In this document: piece after piece, positions 14,764 through 23,831 of the stretch | Layout of the letters: each line of letters begins with the position of its first letter | Position numbering within the stretch: position 1 is the stretch's first letter | Virus record (IMG/VR): IMGVR_UViG_3300042890_003048 | Coordinates: 1 to 61,700 of that record | Direction: 5' to 3' (one strand) | Length of the DNA stretch: 61,700 nt | Source of the DNA: a virus | Position numbers and translations under genes: made by a program | The notes under the pieces: generated by a model | The model's database searches: none | Told to the model about the DNA's origin: nothing | Seen by the model: only the letters and a program-made list of their open reading frames with translations

Positions 14764-15063
14764 TTAAAATACCAGCGTAAGGATTTTACCGTCGCCAGAA
14801 CGGTATGTAATTCTTAACTCTTTCGTGTTGAGCATTTCCTTAAGTTTACGTTTACGCTCACTGTCCAATCCTGCCACAGATTTTTTAGCTGCTGCAAAAA
14901 CATTCGCTGTTTTATTTCGGTTGCATCCACCGCAACCACCACGAGGAACGGCTCTTAATTGCTGCAAGAATGGAAACTCTTGTACAAACGCATCATTAGC
15001 AGCCATAGAGGCTAAAGTGCTGTCTTCTATAACAACCATTTTTTTGCGGTTATCTGTAGACAT
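14764..15063 (-). CDS. Small protein with Gly-Cys motif (99 aa)
   Basis: I place the start at ATG 15063 (GAGG six bases upstream). The protein has an N-terminal helix, then the striking RGGCGGCNRN motif, then a Lys/Arg-rich helix (SERKRKLKEML) and a C-terminal strand pair that ends RSGDGKILTLVF. No named family comes to mind. The two cysteines could bind metal or form an interchain bond. Following genes carry similar paired cysteines (for example PCSGC in the 119-aa protein), suggesting related small virion or assembly proteins. Confidence 0.55.
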   Translation of the reverse strand: MSTDNRKKMVVIEDSTLASMAANDAFVQEFPFLQQLRAVPRGGCGGCNRNKTANVFAAAKKSVAGLDSERKRKLKEMLNTKELRITYRSGDGKILTLVF

Positions 15064-15071
15064 ACCACACC

Positions 15072-15527
15072 TCACGAGTTAGAGAATGAATCTGATAGGG
15101 ACTGTGACGGATTTGGTGCCGACGCATCACCTACAGTAACTTCTTCCACCAAAGACAATACATCTAATTTTTTACTGGCCGTGATTAGCGCTTGAGTCAT
15201 TGCTACGATTCGTGTCCATGCGTCATTCGCTAACGTGATAGAGGGAAAATCAAGTTCAAGCATATTACTGCGGAAAAACGGATATGTTGAGTTTTCGTCA
15301 GGTTCATCAACGGGATAAACTTCCATGTCGTAGGGGCTGGCAATGGTTTGAAACATATCTGACGTTTCACCAGTATGCGGATTAAGCGGTGACCTTAAAA
15401 AGACAAAGATGTTGGCGTCAATGTTGGTTGCGTCGGTTACAACAATTCTTAGACGCACAGCAGCATTTTGCTTGTACTGCACTTCTTGTGATTGATACCG
15501 TTGCAGTTTCAGGCTTTTGTCGGACAT
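15072..15527 (-). CDS. Putative virion protein (151 aa)
   Basis: A beta-rich protein (AAVRLRIVVTDATNI; NIFVFLRSPLNP) followed by an acidic region and a Ser-rich C-terminus (SQSLSDSFSNS). Such strand patterns fit small structural proteins, but I know no family. ATG 15527 follows AGGAG. It is packed between two small genes in the stretch 14764-15896 downstream of the two-domain glycosyltransferase. Confidence 0.5.
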   Translation of the reverse strand: MSDKSLKLQRYQSQEVQYKQNAAVRLRIVVTDATNIDANIFVFLRSPLNPHTGETSDMFQTIASPYDMEVYPVDEPDENSTYPFFRSNMLELDFPSITLANDAWTRIVAMTQALITASKKLDVLSLVEEVTVGDASAPNPSQSLSDSFSNS

Positions 15528-15536
15528 GAGCTACTC

Positions 15537-15896
15537 CTAGAAACGCAACACGCGCGAATTGTTTTCGGCATCTTTATAATACAACACCACCTCACGAATT
15601 TCCTGTTTGAGTCTTGCGCAGAAATATTGCTTTAACGGTTGAAGCACATCGGGATCTACGCGGTAAACAGCATGTAACTGTTTACCTAAAGCGTTAACAG
15701 ATTTATCCAATGCTTGTCGAATTGTTGTGCAACCGCTACAAGGATCTTCTTCCTGTCCCATGGCAATACGCAAAGCTCGGGCGTGACTTTCTTTACAAGG
15801 CTCCACTAAAGGCTCAAAACCGGGTGGCAGAGTTTTATAAAAATTGTCGTCACCAAACATTTGATAAAAGTGCGTCGTGTTTAATACAAGTTGCAT
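15537..15896 (-). CDS. Hypothetical protein with PCSGC motif (119 aa)
   Basis: The middle contains EEDPCSGCTTIRQALDKSV, a Cys-x-x-Cys pair at a helix start, and the C-terminal half is a helix-rich segment with REVVLYYKDAENNSRVLRF. No family recognised. The start at 15896 overlaps the stop of the two-domain glycosyltransferase gene (TAATG), so the two are translated together, which may mean it helps that enzyme or only shares its timing. Confidence 0.55.
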   Translation of the reverse strand: MQLVLNTTHFYQMFGDDNFYKTLPPGFEPLVEPCKESHARALRIAMGQEEDPCSGCTTIRQALDKSVNALGKQLHAVYRVDPDVLQPLKQYFCARLKQEIREVVLYYKDAENNSRVLRF

Positions 15897-17821
15897 TATT
15901 TACGCCCCCACGGAAAAGTTTCAGAAAAACCGCGACGTCCGCCTTTATCTTTGGGCGGGCACCAGACGTATTTCTTTCCTGCATTGAAGTCTTTGATTTT
16001 ACCACCAAGCTGATGTACTTGCGCACCTATGGTAATATCTCCGCCGTTGTGATTAAGCCTAACGTCGGGAATGTTAGCTTGCTTCATAGTTTCAGTTGCC
16101 AGTGCCCAAAAATAACCCACGGCAAAATCTACACAAGAACCGTTAGATGCCAGCATTTGTTTATTCGACAGCCTCAAGTGTACGTTTCTAAACCAGTCGC
16201 TTTGGCGGAACCATAAGTCAGGTCTGTGTCCGCCGATAGCCATGGCGCTTAGATCGTGATACATCTTGGTACCGTACAACCGACAACCTTCTCGATGATT
16301 CAAGTTAATTGTTTCGGCTAGACGCGCTGCCCACATGGAATCAATAATTTTCGTGTCGTCATCAAACCAAACAAGATATGGCGTAGTGACAGGACAACTT
16401 GGATCGTGGAACATTTCACGCATGACTGGATACTTTTTGGCATTGTCTTCGTGATGGTAGATTTTTGTAACGACGGGTCCAAGCGACGCCACAAAATCGT
16501 ACGTAGCTCGAGATACGGCATTTAAACCGACACGTAGATCTATGCGTTTGCGGGGCAACGTTTTGAGAATGCCTTCAATGCAGGTTTTAGCTAACTCGGT
16601 GTGATCGCCGTAGCAGAGAACAAAGATTGTAAACTTGCCACCGATGTAAGGATTGTCCATAACTCCAAACAGATCAAATTCGGTTTCCTGTGATAGGTCA
16701 TGTTTTTCAGGAGGAGGGGGCGCAGTCTTAACAGTCACCGCGGTTGTCACGGGTTTTAGGATATCCAACGTAGTGGCTGTTTGACTGACATTTTTAACAG
16801 GAAGAACATTTTCTAGTGAATATTTACGGGATGGCTGCGAAATAGGAGGTAGAGTCCCGTCTTCGTAATATTCCATGACTTTCTCCACCACATGATCTAC
16901 AGTGATACGGTTTAAGCATTCAGGCACCGGTTGTTCGTCGGTACGTACAGGATGCAGACATAACTGTAATTTTGCTTTGCTGTTTGTTAAATCCATTTGA
17001 TCAATAGGCACGGTTCGTTTTTTCCAGCACCCCGACGTTTTACAACAATCCATTTGACCTATCGTGTGCAAAAACTTATGCGGCACTTTAACGGGAGCGC
17101 ATGTGTCGGGGAATTGGCCGTGGTTGGAATAACCTTCCCACCACCATTCTTCGCGTCCTCCCGCCAACACAACGCATGGCTTGTCGAACACGGCGGCGAT
17201 ATGCATAAACGATGTGATGCCGCAGATGACACCTTCAGCGTGGTAGATCAATCTAAACAAGTCAGCAATGTCATCCGTAGATCCAACCATGTATTTCACG
17301 TTGTTAAGCACAGGATGGACGTTGCGCGTAAAGGCTGCTCCTGCTTGTACGCAATTAATGCCATACTTGAGTAACGTATCTACAACGCCTTGAAATCTGG
17401 AAGGCAACCACCATTTGGCTGTCATATCTACTTTGCCACCACCAACGACAACCCAGTATCTGCCCGCAACTAATTTTTCTTCTTTGTTGGGACCGAGAAA
17501 AATTTCGCCTTTTGGATGCAGCACAGGAACGTCAATACCTGTGCGTTGTTTCCATTTCTTGTGGAAGAATGATACGAAATGCTGTTTGACGCCTGATACC
17601 GATTCTCGAATGCCGTCGTCGTATTCCATTTGAATGACAGGAGCATTTAACTTGGGATCTAAAGGGTAGACGTAAGGAAAGTACCGCCAGTAAGACGAAT
17701 AACTTCCTGCCATAGAAATGCGGTATTTACCGGGATACGTCAGATTCAAATCTCTAACAACCGCTGACAAGGCCACGGTGTCACCCAAGGCCCAACGATT
17801 ATGAATGACGTAAGGTTGCAT
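15896..17821 (-). CDS. Two-domain glycosyltransferase (GT9-like + GT2-like)
   Basis: The N-terminal half (about 1-330) looks like a GT9/heptosyltransferase fold: an early ALGDTVALSAVVRDL block, a central VVGGGK strand-loop, and the acceptor/donor region HAEGVICGITSFMHIAA followed by KPCVVLAGGREEWWW. A Pro-rich linker (about 330-390, APPPPEK) leads to a GT2-like half with FTIFVLCYGDH and the metal-binding acidic triplet in LVWFDDDT (about 483-490), plus a late HNGGDITIGAQVHQLGG. At 641 residues it is a fusion of two transferases. It sits amid tail-fibre genes, so glycosylating fibres or host glycans is plausible. The ribosome-binding site is weak, and the TAAGTACTTA palindrome is 12 bp upstream. 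Confidence 0.75.
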   Translation of the reverse strand: MQPYVIHNRWALGDTVALSAVVRDLNLTYPGKYRISMAGSYSSYWRYFPYVYPLDPKLNAPVIQMEYDDGIRESVSGVKQHFVSFFHKKWKQRTGIDVPVLHPKGEIFLGPNKEEKLVAGRYWVVVGGGKVDMTAKWWLPSRFQGVVDTLLKYGINCVQAGAAFTRNVHPVLNNVKYMVGSTDDIADLFRLIYHAEGVICGITSFMHIAAVFDKPCVVLAGGREEWWWEGYSNHGQFPDTCAPVKVPHKFLHTIGQMDCCKTSGCWKKRTVPIDQMDLTNSKAKLQLCLHPVRTDEQPVPECLNRITVDHVVEKVMEYYEDGTLPPISQPSRKYSLENVLPVKNVSQTATTLDILKPVTTAVTVKTAPPPPEKHDLSQETEFDLFGVMDNPYIGGKFTIFVLCYGDHTELAKTCIEGILKTLPRKRIDLRVGLNAVSRATYDFVASLGPVVTKIYHHEDNAKKYPVMREMFHDPSCPVTTPYLVWFDDDTKIIDSMWAARLAETINLNHREGCRLYGTKMYHDLSAMAIGGHRPDLWFRQSDWFRNVHLRLSNKQMLASNGSCVDFAVGYFWALATETMKQANIPDVRLNHNGGDITIGAQVHQLGGKIKDFNAGKKYVWCPPKDKGGRRGFSETFPWGRK

Positions 17822-17831
17822 GGGGAACTCT

Positions 17832-17843
17832 GTAAGTACTTAT
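17832..17843. promoter_or_regulatory. Palindrome TAAGTACTTA upstream of glycosyltransferase
   Basis: The core TAAGTACTTA at 17833-17842 lies 12 bp before the start of the two-domain glycosyltransferase gene. This start has no good ribosome-binding site, so the element may matter for its expression. It is the same palindrome as at 5492, 5928 and 57308, with one outer base different. Confidence 0.4.
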
Positions 17844-17875
17844 GCCAACTAGACACGTTTAAATGTACACGAGGT

Positions 17876-19402
17876 CTAGCGTGGTTGTTCTTTTTTAACG
17901 TAGTCGTCGCATTTCCAGCAATTCATTTCAACTGTATTACCTGCAACTCTACATTTACCGTGAATTGCACACGCTCTCAAGATTGCACCTCCGCCACCGC
18001 ATCCACACGAGGCTTGAGTTTCCAACGCTTCACCAAGATGGACGCAGGGACTTACTTGAACCAGATGCATTTTTTCTATCATAGCCCTTGCCGCTGTTCG
18101 TTCTTTTGTAGCAGGAGGGGACTCTGATTTGATTGGTACTACTCTTGGCGATCCGCGATCTGTTGGTATAGGTACGCAGTCCGCCAAGATTCCGCTGGGA
18201 AATTCTAGGCCATATACAACGACTTTGGGCGCGCCGGGAACCGTTGGAAAACTTGCTTTGCGCACATAATGCCCAGTATCAGCTAATATTGTCAAATCAA
18301 TATCATAAGATTCCGCAACTGTCCATGTATTGCCTACGCCTCCAACTCTAATGGAAAGACAAGGTTCTCCTTTGTTTACAGATTTCAACACCACTTCGTA
18401 TCCAGCGGCAATACCATACTGAATTTGTTGTCTGTCACCGTTAACAGGGTCTTCGCCGCATCCGCAGTTTAGCAAGTCAATTGCATTTTCGCGCGGCGGG
18501 TCTAGCTTTGCTGCGGCGACAGGTGCTATTGTTCTAGAGTTGGTACCACTAAAACACCGAAGGTCGTTTGGTTTGTTTGTGCCCATTTGCGTCCATTGCG
18601 CCGGCCAAGCTCCCGGCGTCATAGGTTCGACTAATACGGCCATACACGAGTATGTTCGGTATCCAGTGTCTAACGAACAATCTGCTTTTGCTCCCTTGTT
18701 AGACGTCCCGTCACATCCAAGTTTAAACGGCATAAGTACTACACTCATACTGACCGAACGTATTTCCGTTTCGCAGTATGCGCCATTTGTAGTAACTGGA
18801 ATTAAAGCTGGATTGGTCATAATCCAGTTGATATTGCGCGCCAACGGATCTGACCCCTCAGGCAAGTATCGAACTAAGTTTTGTGACCATGTGGTACAGG
18901 TAACATAAACGTTTGATCCATCTTGAGGCGGCGGACTAAATTCGCTATTTGGCACAAGGCGTTCCATCGTTACGGATACATTGACGCTGGCATCTAATTC
19001 AACAGTCATGACGGCCTGAAACCTAAATGACATACCGAATGGCGGCGGTCCGGGAATTAATTGCACTGAATAGAATGTTTGTCCTTGCCAAATACCTTCC
19101 GGGGACGGGTTGCCGGGAATGCAGGCAAGAGGCAAAGCAAGCTGGCCGGGAATATATAAAGACGGATATAATCCGGCAGCGGGGCAATCAGGGTCGTCAG
19201 AATAAAAACTCATCATTAACACGCCCATTTGCATTGGCCATCCGATAGCCGTGCAAGCAAGCGAGCAGTCAAATGTAACTGGAGTACTGTATGCAGGTGC
19301 CGCTGCGCAAATGTCCCTAGCGACTAAAACCCGTTTGTCTGGAAATCGTACATCTTGACCGTTAAGGATAAACGTGCCCTTACTCGCAGGCATACTCGAC
19401 AT
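17876..19402 (-). CDS. Virion-associated protein with Cys-rich C-terminal tail
   Basis: A 508-residue protein, mostly beta-rich and Pro/Gly-rich, likely part of the tail or its fibres. The last 75 residues hold an ordered Cys/His set: SPCVHLGEAL, then SCGCGGGG, then ACAIHGKCR and NCWKCDDYV. I know this CxHLG-CGG-CxIHGxC-CxxCxDY tail from proteins of planctomycetes and their phages, where it probably binds metal; that is the main host clue with the lipoprotein at 35141. ATG 19402 has AGGTG six bases upstream; an earlier GTG is too close to that site. It ends just upstream of the two-domain glycosyltransferase gene. Confidence 0.6.
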   Translation of the reverse strand: MSSMPASKGTFILNGQDVRFPDKRVLVARDICAAAPAYSTPVTFDCSLACTAIGWPMQMGVLMMSFYSDDPDCPAAGLYPSLYIPGQLALPLACIPGNPSPEGIWQGQTFYSVQLIPGPPPFGMSFRFQAVMTVELDASVNVSVTMERLVPNSEFSPPPQDGSNVYVTCTTWSQNLVRYLPEGSDPLARNINWIMTNPALIPVTTNGAYCETEIRSVSMSVVLMPFKLGCDGTSNKGAKADCSLDTGYRTYSCMAVLVEPMTPGAWPAQWTQMGTNKPNDLRCFSGTNSRTIAPVAAAKLDPPRENAIDLLNCGCGEDPVNGDRQQIQYGIAAGYEVVLKSVNKGEPCLSIRVGGVGNTWTVAESYDIDLTILADTGHYVRKASFPTVPGAPKVVVYGLEFPSGILADCVPIPTDRGSPRVVPIKSESPPATKERTAARAMIEKMHLVQVSPCVHLGEALETQASCGCGGGGAILRACAIHGKCRVAGNTVEMNCWKCDDYVKKEQPR

Positions 19403-19403
19403 T

Positions 19404-20489
19404 TTATGCACCTACAACAAATTTAAGCGCAGACAAAGCAATGTACTGCACCTTACTGGTAAGATGCGTGGGATTGTTGGCGTTGTCAAGTAGCTGAAAC
19501 GTCACTGGAATCATTAGTGACGACGCAGGACCAACAGCGGCGTTAAAAAACAAATACGGATCAAACGGTGAATTAACAATTCCTTCTTCCGTACGTGTGT
19601 AAGTCCAATAGCGCAAGCGGGAGATGCGGGGAGATTTGAAAGTACCGGCAGTGGTTGGATTTGCTGTTAAGTAAATCCATACTTCAAAGTTTAACAGTTG
19701 TTTGTAGGGGCTGAGTGGTTTAAGCGGAGGAGGCGCCTTGTCTACAACGTCATCTGGAGGATTTCGCGGATTTTTAACTGCCGCCAGATTCCAAAACACC
19801 ATAAACGCAAGTCCGTCAAACGTACCTAACGATGATCCGGACGAATCATATGCAGTTATAGGCGTGCAAAATGGCATCCAATTTTGGTGTATTGTTGTTG
19901 CGCTCGTCCTGTCAACTGCATTAACCGGATCCGTGCTTTTGCGGGCATCTTCCCAGTAACTTGTCCCGTTCATCGGTTCTGTCACGTTTCGGTTGCTATA
20001 GCACCAACCTCCCGGCATTAAATTCCCCAACCAGTCTTGTCCCCACGTGTCATCCGACGCATCTACCCAATCAACATTGTTTAAATTTTGAAAAGGATTT
20101 GTGACCTGATTGCGCTTTGTCAGGCGAATGTACGTTGATGGAGATTTAAATCTTGGCCCGTAAAACTTTACTGTGTACGCAGGTATAGTGGGGTACGGAG
20201 TGATGGTAAACGGATCCCACGTTGATATATCAGCCAAGTCAAATTTTAACGACGATAAAATTGAGACGCCGTTTTCTGACCCATAAGAAATTGCGTCCAT
20301 AGTCTCTGCGGCTGTGGAATATGGAGGAATCATAACGTTGTCGCAATACCCAGACTGATTGTCAACGGGCTCCGTTATTTGACGACTTTGAATAAGTACA
20401 TGCATTGAGACGGACGGCATTGCACTGCCGGCGAGCACTTTTACAAAACAATCTGCCGGAGTTATTGCATTGGCAATGAATCCTTTCAA
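19404..20489 (-). CDS. Tail-associated protein (361 aa)
   Basis: A beta-rich, aromatic protein (YKQLLNFEVWIYLTANPTT; RISRLRYWTYTRTEEG) with no signal peptide or membrane segment. It contains a Pro-rich linker (KAPPPLKPLSPY). Position among fibre genes and composition suggest a tail or baseplate-peripheral protein. The start is TTG 20489, with GGAG seven bases upstream, overlapping the previous TGA. The family is not recognised. Confidence 0.55.
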   Translation of the reverse strand: MKGFIANAITPADCFVKVLAGSAMPSVSMHVLIQSRQITEPVDNQSGYCDNVMIPPYSTAAETMDAISYGSENGVSILSSLKFDLADISTWDPFTITPYPTIPAYTVKFYGPRFKSPSTYIRLTKRNQVTNPFQNLNNVDWVDASDDTWGQDWLGNLMPGGWCYSNRNVTEPMNGTSYWEDARKSTDPVNAVDRTSATTIHQNWMPFCTPITAYDSSGSSLGTFDGLAFMVFWNLAAVKNPRNPPDDVVDKAPPPLKPLSPYKQLLNFEVWIYLTANPTTAGTFKSPRISRLRYWTYTRTEEGIVNSPFDPYLFFNAAVGPASSLMIPVTFQLLDNANNPTHLTSKVQYIALSALKFVVGA

Positions 20490-20941
20490 AATGCTACTCC
20501 GTTAATTACAACAGTTTTTTCGGTTGGTCCGAAACCAACTTTACCCGCCAACATGACGTTATAGTTTCCGCCAACAAACGAACAACCATTACCAGTTGGA
20601 TTTGGATTAAAACTAGGACCAATGTTTAAACCAAAACCACTGCCAATAACAGTTCCCGTCGGGTCCGTGCAAAGCGACAATTGTACGGTCACATAAAATG
20701 GTAAGTCTTCAGAATAATAAAGATAAATTTTGCCACAATTGCTTTGGCGTGACAAAGTAAACGCAGTTGGCGTTGTTGGCAGACCAGAGCAATAGAAAGA
20801 CGGAGTTGCTGAACAAAACCAAGTTCCAGATACGGCAACAGGCGAACTTTTCCAGCCGCAGCACGGCCAAGGTTTAGGCAACGCTGTTTCACCCTGCGAA
20901 TTAGGAGAGTTGTAACACGTAAACGGCACTATAGTTGGCAT
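20486..20941 (-). CDS. Small Cys-rich tail protein (151 aa)
   Basis: This protein is rich in Cys, Pro, Ser and Gly (KPWPCCGWKSSP; WFCSATPSFYCSG), with strand-like hydrophobic stretches and a C-terminus ending EKTVVINGVAF. Eight or more cysteines in 151 residues is unusual for a cytoplasmic protein and suggests disulphide-stabilised or metal-bound structure in the virion. ATG 20941 follows GGGTG. No family recognised. Confidence 0.55.
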   Translation of the reverse strand: MPTIVPFTCYNSPNSQGETALPKPWPCCGWKSSPVAVSGTWFCSATPSFYCSGLPTTPTAFTLSRQSNCGKIYLYYSEDLPFYVTVQLSLCTDPTGTVIGSGFGLNIGPSFNPNPTGNGCSFVGGNYNVMLAGKVGFGPTEKTVVINGVAF

Positions 20942-20944
20942 GAA

Positions 20945-23818
20945 TCACCCATACGTCACGTAAAGAATGTTTCCAACGCATTGCACACTGGTTACGGGAC
21001 CGGAGCTAGAGCCAGAGCCAGAACCGGCTTGTACTGAATACAAATAAGCATAAGTATCAAGACCTGTGTATGACAAACTAAGGCTACCTGTAGTTATAAG
21101 TCCGCGAAAACGCCCTAAATAATTTTGTTCTGCTAGCGTAGCGTTATTAATTTCTTTTATTTTAATAACATGTTGGTCTTCAAATAAACCTGTAATTTCG
21201 TTGTACCATAAAAGATAACCTTCGTAATTACCGTCAGCATCTTGTTCACTGCTAGACACTCTTATATGCACGTCGTCTGCGCTAGTTCTCACTAAATATA
21301 ATAATTGACCATTAGCGTCGTTTCCGCCTAAATTGCTAAGGTATATTTGTTGTAAAAGCGGTGCATTGTCAACGTCAAATACGCGTACTTCAATTTGACT
21401 TTTAGTAAATGCGTTAGTTATAGGATTAAAGTTTAAAAGTTTGCCGGGAAAGTGTCCGTATACGTCTGGAATTATACTTGTAACTTCTATTAGAACTCCG
21501 CCTGTACCGCCGTTTGGAGTTACGCCGTAAAGTGGAGAACCACCACCGCCACCGCCGGGGCCACCGCCGCCGGTAGATCCAATTAAAACACCAACGTATG
21601 TTTGTACTGAAAGAGAACCACCACCAGAACCGCCAATTAATTGTATTTCTATGTATGTCAAATCAACGTAAGTATTAGACGCTAAATCATAAGCAATGAT
21701 ATATCCCGGATAATTACCGTTAATTGTCAGCGTAGTACTAGAAACTCTAACCATGTAAACAATGGAACTGGGTTCTGGCAACGACAGTTCTAAACCAACT
21801 TTAAACTCAAAAATGCACTTTGTTGTGTTGTTAACAGAAAGATATATTTTACCGGCAGGCGTTTCTTCCGAACTTGTGCGCGTAATTTCAACGTCAGTAC
21901 CGTCTTCTGACAATGACGTCAGCGCAGGACAACAAGTCACAATGTCCAAATCAGCTTTAAACTCATATGAGCAATCTTCGGTATTTTCTACTGTTAAATA
22001 AATGGTGCCCGTGGTTAGCTCACCGTCAACACCGCGCTCTACATAAACGTCTATACCGTCGTCGTTAAGTGACGTCATTTCGGCGCAGGGTAAATCTAAT
22101 TCAAGATCCGCCGCAAATTCAAACGTACAGTCTTCGGTATTTTCAACAGTTAGATAAATAGTACCGGTAGGCGCCGTATCCCCAACTGCGGGCGATCCAT
22201 TGCGTGTAAGAGTAACGCTTGTACCAGCGTCGGACAACGATAGGCATGCGGGACAACTAAACGTAAAATCTAAAGCCACATCAAAGTCGTAACTACAGTT
22301 ATCTGAAGGCTCTGCTGTCAGGTAAATAGTGCCCGTTGGTAATTTACCTGCAACACCCGGTGAAACTTGAATTGCAGCGCCCGCAGGTGCTGCAACCGTC
22401 ATAGTCGGGCAAGGTAATGCCAAGTCTAAGTTTACGTCGAAATCAAAGCTACAATTTTCTGCGGTATTAACTGTAAGTGTTATTTTTCCAGACGGTTCTG
22501 TACCGTCACGCGAGATCACAATCGGTACGCCGTCAGTAGCCAATGACTTAATAGCAGGACAACTAAATGTAAGGTCACCTTCGACGTTAAACTCAAAACT
22601 ACAATTTTCAGTATTAGTTACGGTTAGATACAGCGTAGCTTCAGGTAAAGCTCCCGGTATTCCTTGCGTCACGGTTACGGGCGTACCTGATTCAGATAAA
22701 GATGTTAACGCTGGGCAACTAAACGTTAAATCAAAATCTACATTAAACTCAAAGTTACAGTTTTCAGTGTTAATTAAACTTAGATAAATGTAACCTTCAG
22801 GTAATGCACCTAAAACGCCTTGTGTCACAACGATGCTGTTGCCTTCTTCTGCTTTAGACTCAAGTGCCGGGCAACTAAAAGTTAGATCAAAATTAACGTC
22901 AAATTCAAATGCACAATTTTCGGTGTTGTTAATTGTCAGCGTTATGGTGGCTTCTGGTAAATCACCTGCCGTACCTTGCGTGATTACAGCGGCGGTACCT
23001 TCCGCTGAGTTAGACGTAAGCGCAGGACAACTAAAAGTTAAGTCAAAATCAACGTCAAAATCAAACGCGCAATCGGTTGTATTATTAACAGTTAAGTAAA
23101 TCTTACCTTCCGGAGGTGCGCCGTTAATACCTTGATATACAGAAATATCTCTGCCTAATTCAGCGTCAGACGTCAAACTGGGACAACTAAACGTAAAATC
23201 TATATTGACGTCAAATTCAAACGCACAATCTTCGGTATTGGTGACAGTTAAGTAAATTTTACCTTCAGGCTGGGATCCATCAGGACCTTGTAAAAAGGTA
23301 ATCGCTGTGCCGTTTTCAGCATTTGAGGTCAGAGCAGGACAACTAAATGTAAAGTCAAAATCTACGTCAAAATCAAACGCGCAAGACAAATCATCTTTAA
23401 CAACAGTTAGATAAATCTTGCCGTCAGGTAATGCGCCGGGTGTGCCGCCTGTGACCGTAATTGCCTGACCATCTGTAGCCAAAGATGTCATGTCAGGGCA
23501 TACGACATCAGGAATTTCAACGGTAATCTTAAAATCAAATTCGCAGCATGTTCCTTTTGTGACAGTAAACAACAACGCCGGTTCAGTTATTTTACTATCG
23601 TCTTCGCGATACCCTATGAAAATGCTAGATTCGGTTACAAGCAAATCAGGGCACGGAAACTCTCTAGGTAACTCAACAATAGGAACAAGTTGGCATTCGG
23701 TAATAGCATCAGGCGGTGGAGGTACCGTGGCATTTGTTAAAAGTCCGCCGGGCGAAATACGCGTAACGGCATCGATGTCGCATTTGTCTGGATCAAAAAT
23801 TAATTCGTCATCCGCCAT
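20945..23818 (-). CDS. Repeat-containing tail fibre protein (957 aa)
   Basis: Residues 107-681 are eleven tandem repeats of about 52 residues. Each begins with Cys-Pro, has a Gly-rich middle ending in GKIYLTV or similar, then a Cys and an FEFDV strand. This is a beta-sandwich-like stalk. The N-terminal 100 residues are a distinct cap with Pro-rich and Cys residues. The C-terminal 275 residues include two Ser/Gly-rich blocks, a repeated 'VRVSS' strand motif and a Gly-rich GGGGPGGGGGG segment typical of fibre hinges. A host-binding fibre or spike is the likely role. I chose ATG 23818 (AGGTG five bases upstream) over a longer frame that would overlap the previous gene. Confidence 0.72.
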   Translation of the reverse strand: MADDELIFDPDKCDIDAVTRISPGGLLTNATVPPPPDAITECQLVPIVELPREFPCPDLLVTESSIFIGYREDDSKITEPALLFTVTKGTCCEFDFKITVEIPDVVCPDMTSLATDGQAITVTGGTPGALPDGKIYLTVVKDDLSCAFDFDVDFDFTFSCPALTSNAENGTAITFLQGPDGSQPEGKIYLTVTNTEDCAFEFDVNIDFTFSCPSLTSDAELGRDISVYQGINGAPPEGKIYLTVNNTTDCAFDFDVDFDLTFSCPALTSNSAEGTAAVITQGTAGDLPEATITLTINNTENCAFEFDVNFDLTFSCPALESKAEEGNSIVVTQGVLGALPEGYIYLSLINTENCNFEFNVDFDLTFSCPALTSLSESGTPVTVTQGIPGALPEATLYLTVTNTENCSFEFNVEGDLTFSCPAIKSLATDGVPIVISRDGTEPSGKITLTVNTAENCSFDFDVNLDLALPCPTMTVAAPAGAAIQVSPGVAGKLPTGTIYLTAEPSDNCSYDFDVALDFTFSCPACLSLSDAGTSVTLTRNGSPAVGDTAPTGTIYLTVENTEDCTFEFAADLELDLPCAEMTSLNDDGIDVYVERGVDGELTTGTIYLTVENTEDCSYEFKADLDIVTCCPALTSLSEDGTDVEITRTSSEETPAGKIYLSVNNTTKCIFEFKVGLELSLPEPSSIVYMVRVSSTTLTINGNYPGYIIAYDLASNTYVDLTYIEIQLIGGSGGGSLSVQTYVGVLIGSTGGGGPGGGGGGSPLYGVTPNGGTGGVLIEVTSIIPDVYGHFPGKLLNFNPITNAFTKSQIEVRVFDVDNAPLLQQIYLSNLGGNDANGQLLYLVRTSADDVHIRVSSSEQDADGNYEGYLLWYNEITGLFEDQHVIKIKEINNATLAEQNYLGRFRGLITTGSLSLSYTGLDTYAYLYSVQAGSGSGSSSGPVTSVQCVGNILYVTYG
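21776..23500 (-). repeat. Eleven coding tandem repeats (about 156 bp each)
   Basis: Eleven in-frame units of 50-56 codons within the fibre gene. Unit features are CPALTS or a variant, a variable loop, (G/A)-(K/T/Y)-I-Y-L-T, a conserved Cys, then F-[ED]-F. Neighbouring units are the most alike in units 2-6 and diverge towards both ends, as expected for growth by recombination. Confidence 0.8.
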
Positions 23819-23831
23819 GGTGTCACCTATA

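Noticed and set aside
15710-16216. 168-aa rightward frame across two leftward genes
   Set aside because: It crosses the junction of two coupled leftward genes and lacks a ribosome-binding site. The leftward genes have recognisable motifs.
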